Below are positions 37,102 through 50,162 of a DNA stretch of 64,000 nucleotides, one piece after another. The stretch is from assembly GCA_022495005.1 (NCBI GenBank), contig JAGYXB010001324.1, positions 4,030,001 through 4,094,000 on the forward strand, read 5' to 3'. The DNA comes from Rhyacophila brunnea (taxonomy: Eukaryota; Arthropoda; Insecta; Trichoptera; Rhyacophilidae). How positions within the stretch are numbered: the stretch's first letter is position 1; each line of letters starts with the position of its first letter. The position numbers and the translations under genes are program-made. Under the pieces are notes generated by a model that ran no database searches, had not been told where the DNA came from, and worked only from the letters and a program-made list of their open reading frames with translations.

Positions 37102-40100
37102 CTTTCTTGTTTGAACTAGGTAACTAGGTAGGTACTATTATTTAGTAATGCGTTAACTAGTAGTTAGTTATTCATAGAATACTATAATTCCAAACTATCG
37201 AAAAACAACTTTAATAAAACTCTGAAATTAGAATAATATGACTCAGTTAGGGATACTTCGCGGTTTTACAAAATATCTCAAGAGATTTACCAAACAAGAA
37301 TTTTTGAGAACCACTGATCTAATGGCGAAAATCTATGATGTGGTGACGTATGACCAATAATACAATTGAATAGAAGAGCAAGCACTAAATTAAAAAGGCA
37401 AATTCTAAAGTCAACTTTATAATAGGTAATAGAGATCAGAGAAAGTTGAATATATATACATATTATATAATATATAAAATATAGGTCATATTCTAATTCT
37501 GTATGAGGTTATCTACGTGTATCTATATCTTTTCATACATTCTATCCTATCCATACGTGGGTATTACAAGAGCTTTCTTACATTTAAAGTATTTTTATCA
37601 AAGATATATTTTGATAGGTACTTTGAGAGGATAATAAAGCTTTAATCTGCATAAAATTCGGAGAATCAAGGATCAACGAATTGATAATGACTATAATAAT
37701 AATATAATAAGTAGATATCTGTAAAATCTGACGCAGTACTAGAAATCGAACCAGTAACCGAATCCTGGGAACCCTTTAATTATTTTGGGAACCGGATCAT
37801 GAACCCTAAATTCAAAATCTCGAGAACACGAGATTCAAAACTTCCTTGTATTATTTTTAAATATAGATAGTTATAATAAGTAGGTATATAATTTTAATCA
37901 TCGTATTATACCTACTTGAATGTCAATTGTCACCAATGATGAAAATTGCGACTCACATCGTCCAATGTTAATAGTTTATATTGGATATAATATAAAAAAA
38001 CATTATTCAACGAATAATTCATTTTACATATTATTATATGTAAAATAATTTTAATTAAGTAATATATAGATGATAATATCCCGACGTAACGTTTTATAGA
38101 TATTTTTATATAAAATATTACAATTATGTTAAATCCAATGAAAACCATTAATATTTACATTATATACATCATTGACGACTATTGTCATTTAAGTACCTAC
38201 CTACAATAATAATATTATGATTTTTCTGTGTAAACTGAGCATTTGAAGCAAATTCGTGAAGATATTATGCAAGTTTGATTTAGTGTTATTATAGATATAA
38301 ATAAATAAACCCTAAAGATGTGGGTTATAATAGCTCTGGTCCCACATCGCAGAATATAATATTATGTTATTATATAATTTGGTTAATCAATAATTTCCAC
38401 GTGGTAAGCTCGAGTGTCATAATGGCAAATCAAGAGCATGGTCCACGGTCGAATCTCGACCGGTTGGTTGGCGAAGGCAGTAAAAACTGGCGGAAGAACC
38501 TTGGTATCTTATCTATCTAATTAACAATTATTATATTGGATTGTTACCTCTTAAATGTGGAAGCGAGAAAGAACTTGCCCACGTGAAAGAGATGCTGCAG
38601 CTTTTATATACACATAATAGGTATACAATATTGCGAACATGCTCAGCTGATATAATAATAATATGTCTGATTACATTGTAATATCAGTAGGTTATCTATA
38701 TATAATAATATACCCACTTAAAATTCGGAATTTCCTGTTTTTTTTCATCTCAGAGGCGAATATTATTATGTAGGTACCTATGTGCTTTATAGCTTGAATC
38801 TCTCAGTCAATTTTTTAGAAATTCGGCGAGAAGAGCTACTAGGGTGTCGGGCTATGTACGCATCCCCTGAGGGCAAGAGATGATATTATTATATTTTGCA
38901 ATAAATTGGATAAGTCAAAAGCGGCGGCATTAGACTGTCTAATGTGGAAATTTCTAGAATAGACAGACTCGTGAAAGGTATAAAGCCAAAAATAATGATG
39001 ATGAAATTATAGTCAATTACAATAGATTTAATAAGAGGACAAATTACCAAGGATTAAAACTTTTTTCAAATTCAAATTTACCTAATTGTAGTGAACTTAA
39101 GTAGATACATATAAGTTACAAAATAAAGACATTCACGCCGTCTACGTATATTAGTGGTCAAGTGAAACGTGAAAATGCGCCTATATTCGAGCAAACGCAT
39201 GACGTAGGCCGTACGGGGATTTCTCATTGTTTCCGCGCGATCAATTCATGGATAAATTCACATATTTTTTCTCCATACATACTATGGGGGGAGGGGGTTG
39301 CAAGCTAATGTATTTTCAAATCAAGAATAAATCATATTACACATTTTGAGTTTTTAATAATATAACCTACTCCGTATTATTATGTTTAGTTGGGTTTTGA
39401 TGCATTTTTGTGATTGTAATATACACCACCCTCTGAAGGTTTGGTGTAAGGAAATCCATCCAAAATCGGTATTACGTATACAAGTGGGTTAACAGTAATG
39501 CGGCTAAAACAAAATAATAATTTTATATATTTTATCGTTTACCAAGTCTTTACGTACATAATTTTCTGTGATGGATGGACGGTCACAAAACGACGAGGGG
39601 CTTCGCTTCACTGTGGACGCAACGAAAGACAGTCACGGTGAACCAAAACTCAACCGAGACTACGCTACGTTGTGCGAGTTAAATCATTACCTCACTGACC
39701 CGAGGCAGGTCAGCCTTGATGTAATTAATTACACGGGGAACACATTTTAATCGAACAATATAAATACTTACAATTCTTTACAATAGTAATTGGTCTCAAG
39801 AATGCAGACACTCGATGGCTGAAGTTTATGTTATGCATTTGTAATACTACGTATTTAATACACAGAAACAGGTAATACGGGGAAGACCACAATAGTTGTA
39901 ATTAATTTATTGTTACTTAAAACGTTTTAACATAATTTATAGTGTAGGTTCGTTTATGTATTAAGTATTAATCCACCCGTAGAAATAGGGTAACATAGGA
40001 TAAGATGCCTTAGACAGCGTATTTATATGATCGCAAAAATGCAGTCACATATTTTTATTACAGTTTTGAGGAGGCCGTGGTTTTTAAGATTCTTGTTGCA

Positions 40101-40166
40101 GAGCGGCACTAACACTTTTTTCACGTCTTCCTAAAAATCCAATTAGTTCACGAAAACAGTCACTAG

Positions 40167-40850
40167 TAGGGATTCCAATCCCGGGATCCCGTGCAATTTT
40201 CGATACCTATGAATCCCGGGATTGATAAACATAATCCCGAAAGTTTCGGGATTGATTTTTTTTATCATTTTTTATGGAAAATAAAATAAAAACGGAAATA
40301 CTTATTACAGAACAAATACTTTTAATAACAAATAACTACATTAGAAATAAACTGAGTTTGATAGAAGTTTGATTTATACCCATGTGTAAGTTGGCGATTC
40401 ATTTTATTTTTTCACATAAATTAATAAAAATGAGAAAGATTGGAAAAAAACAATGCTTTGCACTAATTAACAAAGTAATTCCACCATGATCTCATACGTT
40501 TTACGGCAGTTTCATATTTGGCTGACTAATTAGATTTATTAAGCTGAAAGGCCATACGTACACCATGATTTGCTTTACTATTTTAAATCTCGCTAACACA
40601 TTCATTAAGTCTTTACTATCAGAAACAGCAATCTCATATTAAATTCACAATATTATTTACCCCATTAAACGTATGTATTTCTATGATTGAACGTATACAA
40701 TATTAACAATAAATGTCATAGTGTAAATTATACTAGATTTATTTTTGACCGATTTTATCAATGTTATTTGTAAATATAAATTTTTTATATTAACAATGGA
40801 AAAAATGCCAATCCCGGGACCAGAATTTTGGCTCGGGATTGGATTCCCTA
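40167..40850 (+). mobile_element. Non-autonomous hAT element, TAGGGATT family (copy 1)
   Basis: A 684-bp element with inverted ends tagggattccaatcccggga and (right, reverse complement) tagggaatccaatcccgagc. It is flanked by a perfect 8-bp duplication gtcactag (40159-40166 and 40851-40858). The 8-bp duplication and short inverted repeats are diagnostic of the hAT superfamily. The interior is AT-rich with no transposase ORF. Confidence 0.9.
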
Positions 40851-40964
40851 GTCACTAGGTATAGCACCGGTGTCCAAGCCATGAGCCGCGACCATAAAAA
40901 AAATTCGATTTTTCAAAGATGTTTTCCAGTATTTAGGTAGGTACCTATATCTGAAGTATTTTCA

Positions 40965-41022
40965 AGTTATGTATGAATATTACAATCTGAAATATTGTGA
41001 ATTATTCGTTGAATAGTTTAAT
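40965..41022 (+). repeat. SINE family 2 tail fragment
   Basis: ttcaagttatgtatgaatat followed by gtgaattattcgttgaatag matches the tails at 11835-11900 (cagaattatgtatgttcaat ... gaattattcgttgaataaa) and 33885-33955. Confidence 0.5.
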
Positions 41023-42041
41023 TAAATTATTAGCAAGTGCAAGTACGTTATGATTACTAAAATTTGGAGAGATCCTGACGCCGGTTTGTAATAAGGTAGG
41101 TAATTGATACCTTAATTTAAAGCACACAAGCCAAACGTTAACGCAATTTACTCAAGTACTTCAAGATGTAAAACACTACTAGTTAATTACGCCGTAATTG
41201 GACATGTTTCAATAATTGACAAAGCACATTGCGAATCCAGTGAGTGCGGGTTCGAGTCCTGCTGGGCATCGTATTATTGCAAATACATTTATTAGAAGGT
41301 AGTTATATAATATATTATATTATAAATTACGGATGATAAATATACTTATACATTATTGTACGTCTACATTCACAGGATCACTTTATCAGGTTATGCATAG
41401 ATAGCTAAAGTAACATTTAAATTATTTAAAGTAGGTACCTACATAATAATATAATGCATTATCTCCACTATCCAAATAATACTCTCCGTCTTATTAAAAT
41501 ACTTTGGTATAAATAAGTAATCCTATCTCCCAGCAATAGACAAATACAAACAAGATTTTAACATAATGTCAAGTCATTGGAAGTTGATAAATAGTGATCG
41601 CAGTCAATTATTAGATCTAATGTATAGCGGAAATAAATGATCGCACTTTGCTAATATAGGTGATTTCTCAACAATGGCTTTCTATCATTAGATTACAACG
41701 CAGAGCACCTTGCAGAGTATTTTAATTTATATTAAAATCGATAACCGGTTATTCCGATTATTTTAATACAGCTGAGCTGGACGAAAAGAACGACAAAAGC
41801 TAAAACCTGTTGGCGTTAGAGTAGTTGAAAGATCATAAAGATGCAATTGATGGAATATAAAATTATAATTCTCGTATATTATACTGATATGTATTTCATT
41901 TCCGTATTTTAAATCTTGCTATTTGGAAACGTTGTACGAATCATCAATGTCTGTGTGCAATTTTAACATTTATTTTAGTCGAGTATTGGTGCATTTTAAT
42001 TCACATACATTATTTATAGTTATTTTTTATTTTGTTCTTTT

Positions 42042-42140
42042 GACCATGTCCGATCCGAATAGGATCATATTTGCCCCCATAAAGTGGACGTTTTGTTTTT
42101 ACGAGAAATTGATTTTATCCACGTGTCCATACTCTGATGT
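42042..42140 (-). repeat. tRNA-derived SINE, family 1, 3' fragment
   Basis: Contains gaccatgtccgatccgaata, gtggacgttttgtttttacg and ccatactctgatgtc in inverse orientation. The tRNA-like head is absent. It lies about 100 bp from a second, fuller inverse copy. Confidence 0.7.
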
Positions 42141-42242
42141 CAAAGACAAATTGTATTTTATGCTTAAGTATCTTAAACGGATACCCCGCAAATAAAATCA
42201 TTGAAATTCAGATATACCTACCTACTTAATTTATTTTTTTGC

Positions 42243-42473
42243 GACCATGTCCGATCCTAATAAGATCATATGGGCTTCGACAGAGTGGAGGTTTGTATTA
42301 ACAGATTTTGTTTTTACGAGAAATGGATGTCAGCCACTTGCTCAACCTAGTAGGTCCAAACTCTGACTCACACACAAACTGAAAAACAATATGTGTACTT
42401 GCCAGACCCAGGATTCGAACCTGGGACCCACAACGCTATAGGCCGAAGCTTAAGCCACACGACCATCGTGGGT
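42243..42473 (-). repeat. tRNA-derived SINE, family 1, full copy
   Basis: From gaccatgtccgatcctaata through cagagtggaggtttgtatt, cagacccaggattcgaacct (B box inverse) and ggcttaagcttcggcc inverse, to the head end at ccatcgtggg. One of the best-preserved copies. Confidence 0.88.
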
Positions 42474-44093
42474 ACAATACAATTACATATATTACAATAT
42501 AATACAATTATGATAATTTCAAACTGTCAGCGCTGTTGTGAAAGTTTTTCAACTACCCGGAATATATTCACGAAAGATATAGATCACTGCCAATTGCTAT
42601 ACCTTCCTTAATTTGCCGCTAGCTTGAATGTACTGCTTTGAAGCAACGCATGGCCTGCTAACTTGCTCGTGGGATGTCATCGAAATTATGATTAGTAACC
42701 AAAATTACTATTACTTAAGTATATCTACTTCTTAAAAAAAGACATTCTGTCTGAAAAAAATCTATATTACAAATACCATATGTACAAATTTTGTTTCTTT
42801 ACTATTTATTAGTTAGTTATTATTATTTGAAGCCTACCTTCTTAAGAAAAAAAAAATTGCATATTTAGATATAATACTATAATCACTTATATGCAATAAA
42901 GATAATTTAATTTTTCGACATCAGTCGTATATGTAGGAAAGTAGGAATGTAATATAAAGAAATACAGATTACAACACATGTATGTTAATTAAAGATTTTA
43001 AAAAAATTATACCACAACGCGACATCTGTCTTTCACAAATTTGTCGAATTATTTGCCGGGATTTGTGATATTTTTTTATGACGTATGGACTTTATGTCAC
43101 GTGACCGCAGCATGTCTATCCCACTGTATAGAAAACAATACGCTCTGATGCGTAAGCCTAAAATCTATGCGTAGGTATACTATTATTCTTAAAATAATTC
43201 ATAAGTAGGTACCTACTTACCTAATTAGATAATTTAAAAAAATAATTTATATGCCATTCAATCACATAAATAATTTTATCCAATGATTTTTGGTGTGTAT
43301 AAATATTTAGAAAAGTACATAATTTTCGCTCAATTTCATATCGTCAGTGAGCTACTAAAATTTCATCGATTTGATGTGTCGTTGTCATTAGTGTGTATTC
43401 ATCAGTAGTAATACCTATCGCATTATCTTCTTATTTCCCGTAAGTATATCTACCTGACAAGTGTGTTCTTTTTCTCTGATCTCCACAACCTACATCTTTC
43501 CAAACGTCACCCTTCCCCACTGTCTTATAGCTATACGTCATATTATGTGAATTTCGGTGGAACTGCGTTTTTTATTGCCTGGTTAAAGTGAAATAAATTA
43601 CATTTATTGTTTTATATTCCAATGAAAAACGAGTCGGTAATATTATTGATCTCTGCGAGTTTGATATAAATTATATAAATAATTATTTAAAACCCATACT
43701 AAGACAATATTATATTATCATCTTGTTACCAAACTCCCCACTTGTTTACTGTGTTTATATTTTGAGATAACATAATATTATACTTAAGTCAATAACAAAA
43801 AAAATAGTATTTTTTATTGGAACGATAGATTGTACGCAGGTTTTTTATAGTGAAAAGTATTGTATTATCGTAATAAAAGAGATTACGCAAATGCATTCCT
43901 CGGAATGACCTGACGCAACCAAATTAATGTAAATTATTTATTTTCTGCAACAAACGAAGATCACATTTCATGAATTTCAATAATGGCGCTTTTATGCTAA
44001 CCACGCTGTTATTCGTTACCTACTCACCGATTGAACTTTCGGTAAGAATACAATGGTCGGAAGCTATAATACAGCGGTACTCCAAGCATAAAG

Positions 44094-44180
44094 CAGTGAT
44101 TCCCAACCTGTTTTTTTTTGGCGGTACAATTTAAATATGTTGTAAAATCTCGGGGAACACCTATCAGTATGACACATAAT
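44094..44180 (+). mobile_element. Solo hAT-like terminus (CAGTGATTCCCAACC type)
   Basis: cagtgattcccaacctg followed by a T-run and ggcggtacaatt is a typical hAT left end. No opposite terminus with a matching duplication was found nearby. Confidence 0.4.
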
Positions 44181-45002
44181 AATATTAACACAAACAACAG
44201 TGACATACCTAGGCCAAATTTTCCCCTTACTATTTATTTTTATTTAATTTTATTTTATTTAAATTCGTTACCTAGCACAATTTGTATTTATGCTTGAGTA
44301 TCTTAAACGGAACCTACCCGCAAATAAAATCATTGAAAGTCTAATATACTAGTACTTAATACAATTATTATGATAATTTCAAACTGTCAGAGCTGTATGC
44401 CAAAGTTTTTCAACTACCCGGAATATACTCTCGAAAGATGTAGATAATAATTGTCATCATACCTTTCTTAATTTGCCGCCAACTTAGAATGTGCTACTTT
44501 AAACAACGCATGGCCTGCCAACTTGGTGTCATTGGCATTAGGATTAGTAACCAAAATAAAGAGTAAGTATAGATACTTATTAAAAAAAAGACATTCCGTC
44601 TGAAAAAATCTATATTACAAATACTATATTTACAAATTTTGTCCCTTTACTGTTTATTAGGTAGTAACAGGAAACTCAGAATTTTGTGGTTAATAACTTC
44701 CTATAAGACACAGGCATTTTGTGTAATAGTGCCTGTCCCGGTGGAGATTTTCCTGTGATGAGTGACGGGTAAAACATTGGGAATGTCTGGGGATGACCAC
44801 TAAATACCATCTACAGCAGCGATTTCCAAACTGGGAGGCGAGGAGTGTTGCAAAGGGAGTGCGAAATGTTTAGTAGCCACAGGTTTGCAGTTTGCAAATG
44901 CATAGTTTATAAAACGGCCGCTAGTTATAAAATAACAGTCCTATAAAAGGTTGTTTGCAAACCTGTCTGAAAATATGCAGACCAAATATAGTAATTACTG
45001 TT

Positions 45003-45290
45003 GTGAAGCGCGCTGGCTGTCGTTAAAAAATGAAATAAAAAGGTCAAATCATAATGTTGAAATTTGAGGCAAATTTGTTTAGGAACGATAATTTTTTTGT
45101 AAAACTTGTCTATTTCTTTGAAATTAAAAAAAAGAGTGAATAAATCAATGCAAGGACGACTAATGCATTTACTGAGTTAAAAAGACGAAATTAAGGCATT
45201 CATAAAAAATTGGAGCTTTGGAAATCAAAATTACAAAAAAATAAGTTCGCCATGTTTACACTTTTAAATGATTTAAATTTTTTGATTTAA
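45003..45290 (+). pseudogene. Decayed hAT transposase (ZBED5/SCAND3-like) fragment
   Basis: Around 45005-45040 the plus strand encodes EARWLSLKNEIK, resembling the RWLS block of hAT transposases related to ZBED5. Around 45200-45270 it encodes KKLELWKSKLQKNKF followed by AMFTLLNDL, like the typical IRKLELW...FAMFPLL segment of that group. Stops and frame changes separate the blocks, so the gene is dead. The family assignment rests on my memory of those motifs. Confidence 0.65.
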
Positions 45291-45464
45291 ATGAATGAAA
45301 TATATTGAAGCAAACAAAAATCTATTTTCTGAGTTCTTGGTAAGTTTGCTAATGCACTTTCCACATTATTTTATTAATAGTAAAAAAAAGTCGTTGCGTT
45401 GAAATTTGATGTGATACCTGTATAATGATTGATATACTTAAATGATAACTCCGGTGTATAGTTT

Positions 45465-45571
45465 AGGAAATACTACAATAGAGCACCACACTACCCTCAC
45501 ACCTCGGCGATAGGTAGGTGCCCCGCCAAAGATCCTGGCCTGGGGGCCCGCTTCAGGATGTGGGGCCCATG
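45465..45571 (+). mobile_element. CATGG-family right-end fragment
   Basis: Only the right part of the family is present: gagcaccacactac, cgataggtaggtg, cctgggggcccgcttcagga and the terminal catg. It lies inside the larger hAT element 44817-45868. Confidence 0.7.
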
Positions 45572-45876
45572 ATAGAATCAATTTTCCAATGAACGATGAT
45601 GAATTTGGATTGACTACAATTGAAATTGATTGTGGTAATAAACAAGCACATTCATCACATGAAAAGCAAATCAATTTAAAAAATGAATATAATAAGTAGT
45701 AAAACCTTGTTTATTTTTTATATTTTTTTTTCTATTTTGTATTAGTACATTGTTGACTATTGACAAATGTGTCTGTATTATATAATGAAATAAAAGGGAC
45801 GGGGGAGGCGCCAAGATTAGACTTTTTTTAAAAGGGTGGCGTAGTAACATAAAGTTTGGAAACCACTGATCTACAG

Positions 45877-46020
45877 AGTGTAGGTATACGGTGGAACTAC
45901 GGAATGTTGGCATGTCCCGGGAAGACGCAAGACTGACGAGCGACAGGGATTCTTGGAGGCGTCGCGTGGTATCCATATATTCCAACTTAAAGCGGATGTA
46001 GACGAAGAAATACGAAAAAG
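45877..46020 (+). pseudogene. LINE ORF2 C-terminal fragment (family A)
   Basis: Encodes DARLTSDRDSWRRRVVSIYS, the extreme C-terminus of the family. It begins right at the target duplication of the hAT element 44817-45868, so the hAT element probably inserted into or beside this fragment. Confidence 0.65.
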
Positions 46021-46959
46021 ATAAAAACACCCGTGACCGTCTGGGGACCATGACTCGTGGGTTGGGAACCAACGCTCGACGTTTACAACAGTGTGTAGTA
46101 TTAATTTTAATAACATGCTTTACTGAATTTAATAATTTAGTTTATAATAGGTATGTTATAATTCAATCGTTGAAATCGCCTGGAATAATGGATAATAGGC
46201 TGGCGCACTCTGAATTAAAAAGTGGAGCCTAATATTATTGATGTACAAAGCAATTGATGGTATGTTAGGTATGTAGTGTCAAAGGTAAGTTTTCACTAAA
46301 TTGTACTTGATCGCATGTCTCCTGATTTCGTCACTAGTAACTATACTTAATACCTCAACTTAAACTAATTATTTCAAGTAATCTAATGTATTACTCAATC
46401 GGATTTCGGCAGTTAATTATTAACTCGCTCTGTTTGAGATGCATTTATCAATCAAATCTTAATTATTCAGACATGACTCGTCAGACACAAAAATCACGAA
46501 TAAAATTTGTCATAAATTTGTATGGCTGAATTCTTGGAGACGTCGGCACGCCAGGCCAGGCATTAACTGCGAGAAATCAAAAGTTGATATGTAAAAAAAA
46601 CGGAAAAAAAACTACTAAGAATCTCGCGCCACGAAGAGTGTGGCGAGTTGCCAGGTCCGAGTTAAAAACGATCGCCACATTTTCGATAAGATTGTGAGTT
46701 TTTTTTGTATTTAAGTATATATTACAATATATATATTATAAAAACACAAAAAATTGCGCTCTGGCCAAAAAGTGACTAAGCTTTGTGATTAAACACGGAT
46801 GATGGATACACCATGCACTTTCAAAAGGTTTCATGAACGATGTGAGGCGTCTATTAATTTTCCACAGTACACAATTCAATACGTGAGGTAAACAACGTTT
46901 TCGTGTATCACGTGTAAATAATTGGTTTTAACGCAAGTTTATTTTTGTAATAATACTTC

Positions 46960-47375
46960 TTTTCGGGCGTTTGGTAGAGTGAAATTGAGAGCTGCGCGCG
47001 CACACCGTTACGAAAGTGCGCGACAGTATGAAGTTAGCTGCGAATTAGTCAGCTGTATGCTGTATACAAACACAAGTTTGTTGGCAGAATTGTTCCTTTA
47101 AAACAAACTTTATAAACCTTGTTAACAAACGATTAAACGCCAGAGTGACAGTTTTTTACTTTAAAAATAAAAACAACGAGAAATAATTATATAATTTAGT
47201 AATATAAATTAAAGTGTATAGAAATAAACCAACGGCGCTCCAATTAGCGGTCCTTTTTCTTGAGTGTGTAATTTAACAAGATAATTAAGAGCTAGTCGAA
47301 GAATCTAAGTTATCACAAGTTTTGTTTTTGTTACGCCAAATAAGTATAACTTCTAACGCGTACATAAGTACCATT
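46960..47375 (-). repeat. Inverted copy of the 7160-type repeat
   Basis: Contains ctccaattagcggtccttt, tcttgagtgtgtaatttaac, aagagctagtcgaagaatct and gttacgccaaataagtataa, the reverse complement of 7175-7480 with about 85-90% visual identity in the conserved blocks. The left boundary is approximate. Confidence 0.65.
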
Positions 47376-47702
47376 TATGCATGTACATTTTTCCATCCAT
47401 TCTTATGAACTCTTAATTATTATTGGAATACATAATACTCGTATATAACCAAATAAAAAATATGTATTGACGTCTTTTTAAATTATCGGTTTTTGACTTT
47501 TCAATTTTAAATATTTTTCTTAATATTGTTCTGATGGGTTTTAAGAACTGCGTTAGATCGTTAAGTGTCCACATGCAAAAATTAAGAATTTTAGGTATCT
47601 TTGGAAGCTTACTCTCAGCTCTCTACTCATTATTCCATATTATCTTCTCTCATCAAAGAAATTAACTATTCATGATATAAAATATATTAAGACCCTTATT
47701 AT

Positions 47703-48061
47703 CATGGCCCCACAAGGGGGGGGGGGGGCTGGCAGGGCTTTAGCCTATGGGCCCGGCGTGTGAGTCGACCGATAAGATTTAAAACACAGACCACAAATTT
47801 GCTCTAATAGTAAAAAAAGTCGGTAAAAAAGGCGCTATTTTAATTCAGGAATTATTAATAATTAAAATATTTGATTGTACGATGCAATTTTTAACTGTGT
47901 GCCGATACTCGACAACTCCTTAATTCAAATGGATGTAGGTACATATTAAAAATACAAAAAATCGCTAAAAATACACCTTAATTTTACCGCGTACACCATG
48001 GAAAATGCTACTGTAGCGCGTCACACTGCCTTTACCTTTAACGATAGGTAGGGGGGCCATG
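47703..48061 (+). mobile_element. CATGG-family non-autonomous hAT-like element with perfect 8-bp duplication
   Basis: Starts catggccccacaag plus a long G-run and ends gataggtaggggggccatg, with the block between those last two family words deleted. A perfect 8-bp duplication cttattat flanks it (47695-47702 and 48062-48069). This is the best evidence that the family moves as a hAT-type element. Confidence 0.88.
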
Positions 48062-49799
48062 CTTATTATAAAGGTAGGTACTTATCATTATAAACTTCGT
48101 CGTTTGAAATTAAGAAGAACACCATATTTTGCTTTGATATTTATCATTAATAGTGCAATGGGAAAGGAAGTAGTTGAAATCCACAGAAATCAATAACACA
48201 CCTACTTTTAATAACACGTAAAAGATGTTGTTTTCCATTGACTGACTCGTATCTAACTCAAAACATAAACGTTGGTCATCTCATCAATAATGTACAGTGT
48301 CGTGATACGTCGATGGTAATATGGACCCCTTGATCATTTGACTTTGTTATTTCTGATAATTTTATGATCAATGTATTAAACAATACTATTATTCAGAGGA
48401 AAACTCAACAGTCCTGTTTTAAGGTTTATGATCTTCACAACTCAACAATAACTGAGCATTTTGCATATTGTGTAGAGCCAATAGCCTTCTTGAGATTTGT
48501 ATATTATATTGACCAATGGCCATCACCGCCCCTTGGAAGTATTTTAAATACATACAATGTATAATTATATGTAGAATCACAAATCATTGAGTTTTTAACC
48601 ATTTGCGCCATCGATTATCGGTTTACATTTGTTTTCTTATAATGGATGTGATAATGGTATTATTTCAATCCCTGCGCGTATTTAAACTTTTGTATAAGTT
48701 CCCATCTCTACTTAATACAAAAATATATCATGATTTGTAAAGCTAAATCGTTTATTTACAATTCAAACAATCAATAATGATTTCATTATAGTAATTATTG
48801 ATTTGAGTATTAACAATAATAATTGTATAAATAAATGACCATATTCCGTTAAAAAATGATGAGTTGTAAGAAATTATAATGACGATTTTTACGTGTGTTA
48901 GCATTGGTAGCAACAATATCTTTAATATGAATGATAACTGATTCCATAGATTAACATTAATTACCTACTTAGATAGGTACCGCAAAGACAATTTTTTATG
49001 TAGTTTATTGTAAAGGTGTTTTGTAATACCAACTTTTCCGTTTATTTTTATCTACGAGTATATATATATATTAATGATCATTGATCACAAACTAAAAATC
49101 ATTTTTTTTAGTTAACCAGTAGCCTATCTACATTCAGTATAGTATATCTCCACAATTTAATCAATGGTATCTGGGAATCGGTTCACACATATATCAATAT
49201 TTATCATAATATACTAAGTAAACATTAATATAATTGCGGATTCTATTAGAAAATGTTATCAAAGAATGAAATTCTCGGAAGAATACGTGTAACAATTTAT
49301 TAAGGAAAACGAATGATGCTTTTCGAGCAAATAAATCTCAATCAATATAGTTAATAAACCATGTTAGATGCGATGGACCTGGTTAGATCTCTTCATTAGG
49401 TTGATGAAGGAATCTTAGTACGCACTCAGTCTTTGTACCGCCCCCGAAGATGGCCAGACAACATCAAGAGTTTGCACTATAACTAGAGGGTGTCTAATGA
49501 CGTTTTTAAATTATACAATTTGATCGCGGTTACATTTTCAATGTGGTTGCATTGGTAACCAAAGCAAGATTCCTATTCGTACGGAAAATGACGGCTATAA
49601 AATCTTGTTGAACTTTCGATATTACACAATACTTATGTACATACCTACAGCATAGCATATTACGGGATATGTAAGGTTGTTCATTTAATTATTGAATTTG
49701 GAGTAGATATACATCTGTTTAAATGGTAATGTTTTAATTCCGGTACAAGTCGAACATATTGTTTTATATTCGAAATGGTATGTATTAATTAATAAAACA

Positions 49800-50162
49800 A
49801 GGTTCAGAGCAACCGTATACTTAGCTTCGAAAACAGATGTTTGCGACGGATACTGGGTGTGCGGTGGTACGACTTTAGGAATAACGAGGAGATAAGAGAT
49901 CGCACCAAGCAACCTCCCATCACGCTGAGAGTGAAGAGGCTACGTTGGACCTGGCTCGGCTACGTGCTACGGATGCCAGAAGAGAACTCCAACCTGGGTT
50001 GCCTGTTCTTCAAGCCGACCGGATTCCGGCCTCCTGAAAGGCCGCTAAATACTATTTATCTGTAGGGTATATGCGGCGGAGTTACGGGATGCTGGTTTGG
50101 CCTGGAACGAAGTAAAAAGACTGGCGAGCGACAGGGATTCTTGGAGGCGTCGCGTGGTGTAA
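49800..50162 (+). pseudogene. LINE ORF2 C-terminal fragment (family A)
   Basis: Plus-strand translation includes CLRRILGVRWYDFRNNEEI, LRWTWLGYVLRMPEENSN and CLFFKPTGFRPPERP in one frame (to about 50064). The final ...KDWRATGILGGVAW part is out of frame, and the end aligns with the SDRDSWRRRV end of the other copies. The most complete family A fragment here. Confidence 0.75.

Larger units (their letters stand above)
44817..45868 (+). mobile_element. hAT transposon with fossil transposase, 8-bp duplication
   Basis: A 1052-bp hAT element with ends cagcgatttccaaactg and (reverse complement of the right end) cagtggtttccaaactt. It is flanked by perfect atctacag duplications (44809-44816 and 45869-45876). 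Inside are decayed transposase segments, and a CATGG-family fragment (45465-45571) has inserted near the 3' end. A LINE fragment lies immediately to its right. Confidence 0.88.

Noticed and set aside
37290..37325. hAT-like terminus tttttgagaaccactg
   Set aside because: No opposite end or target duplication found; a 16-base match to a common terminal motif is not enough.
39568..39750. 60-codon plus ORF with balanced composition
   Set aside because: Looks locally coding-like but is short, without similarity I can name and without splice signals.
41226..41275. B-box-like gggttcgagtcct sequence
   Set aside because: No anticodon or acceptor stem could be folded; probably a SINE scrap, too short to assign.
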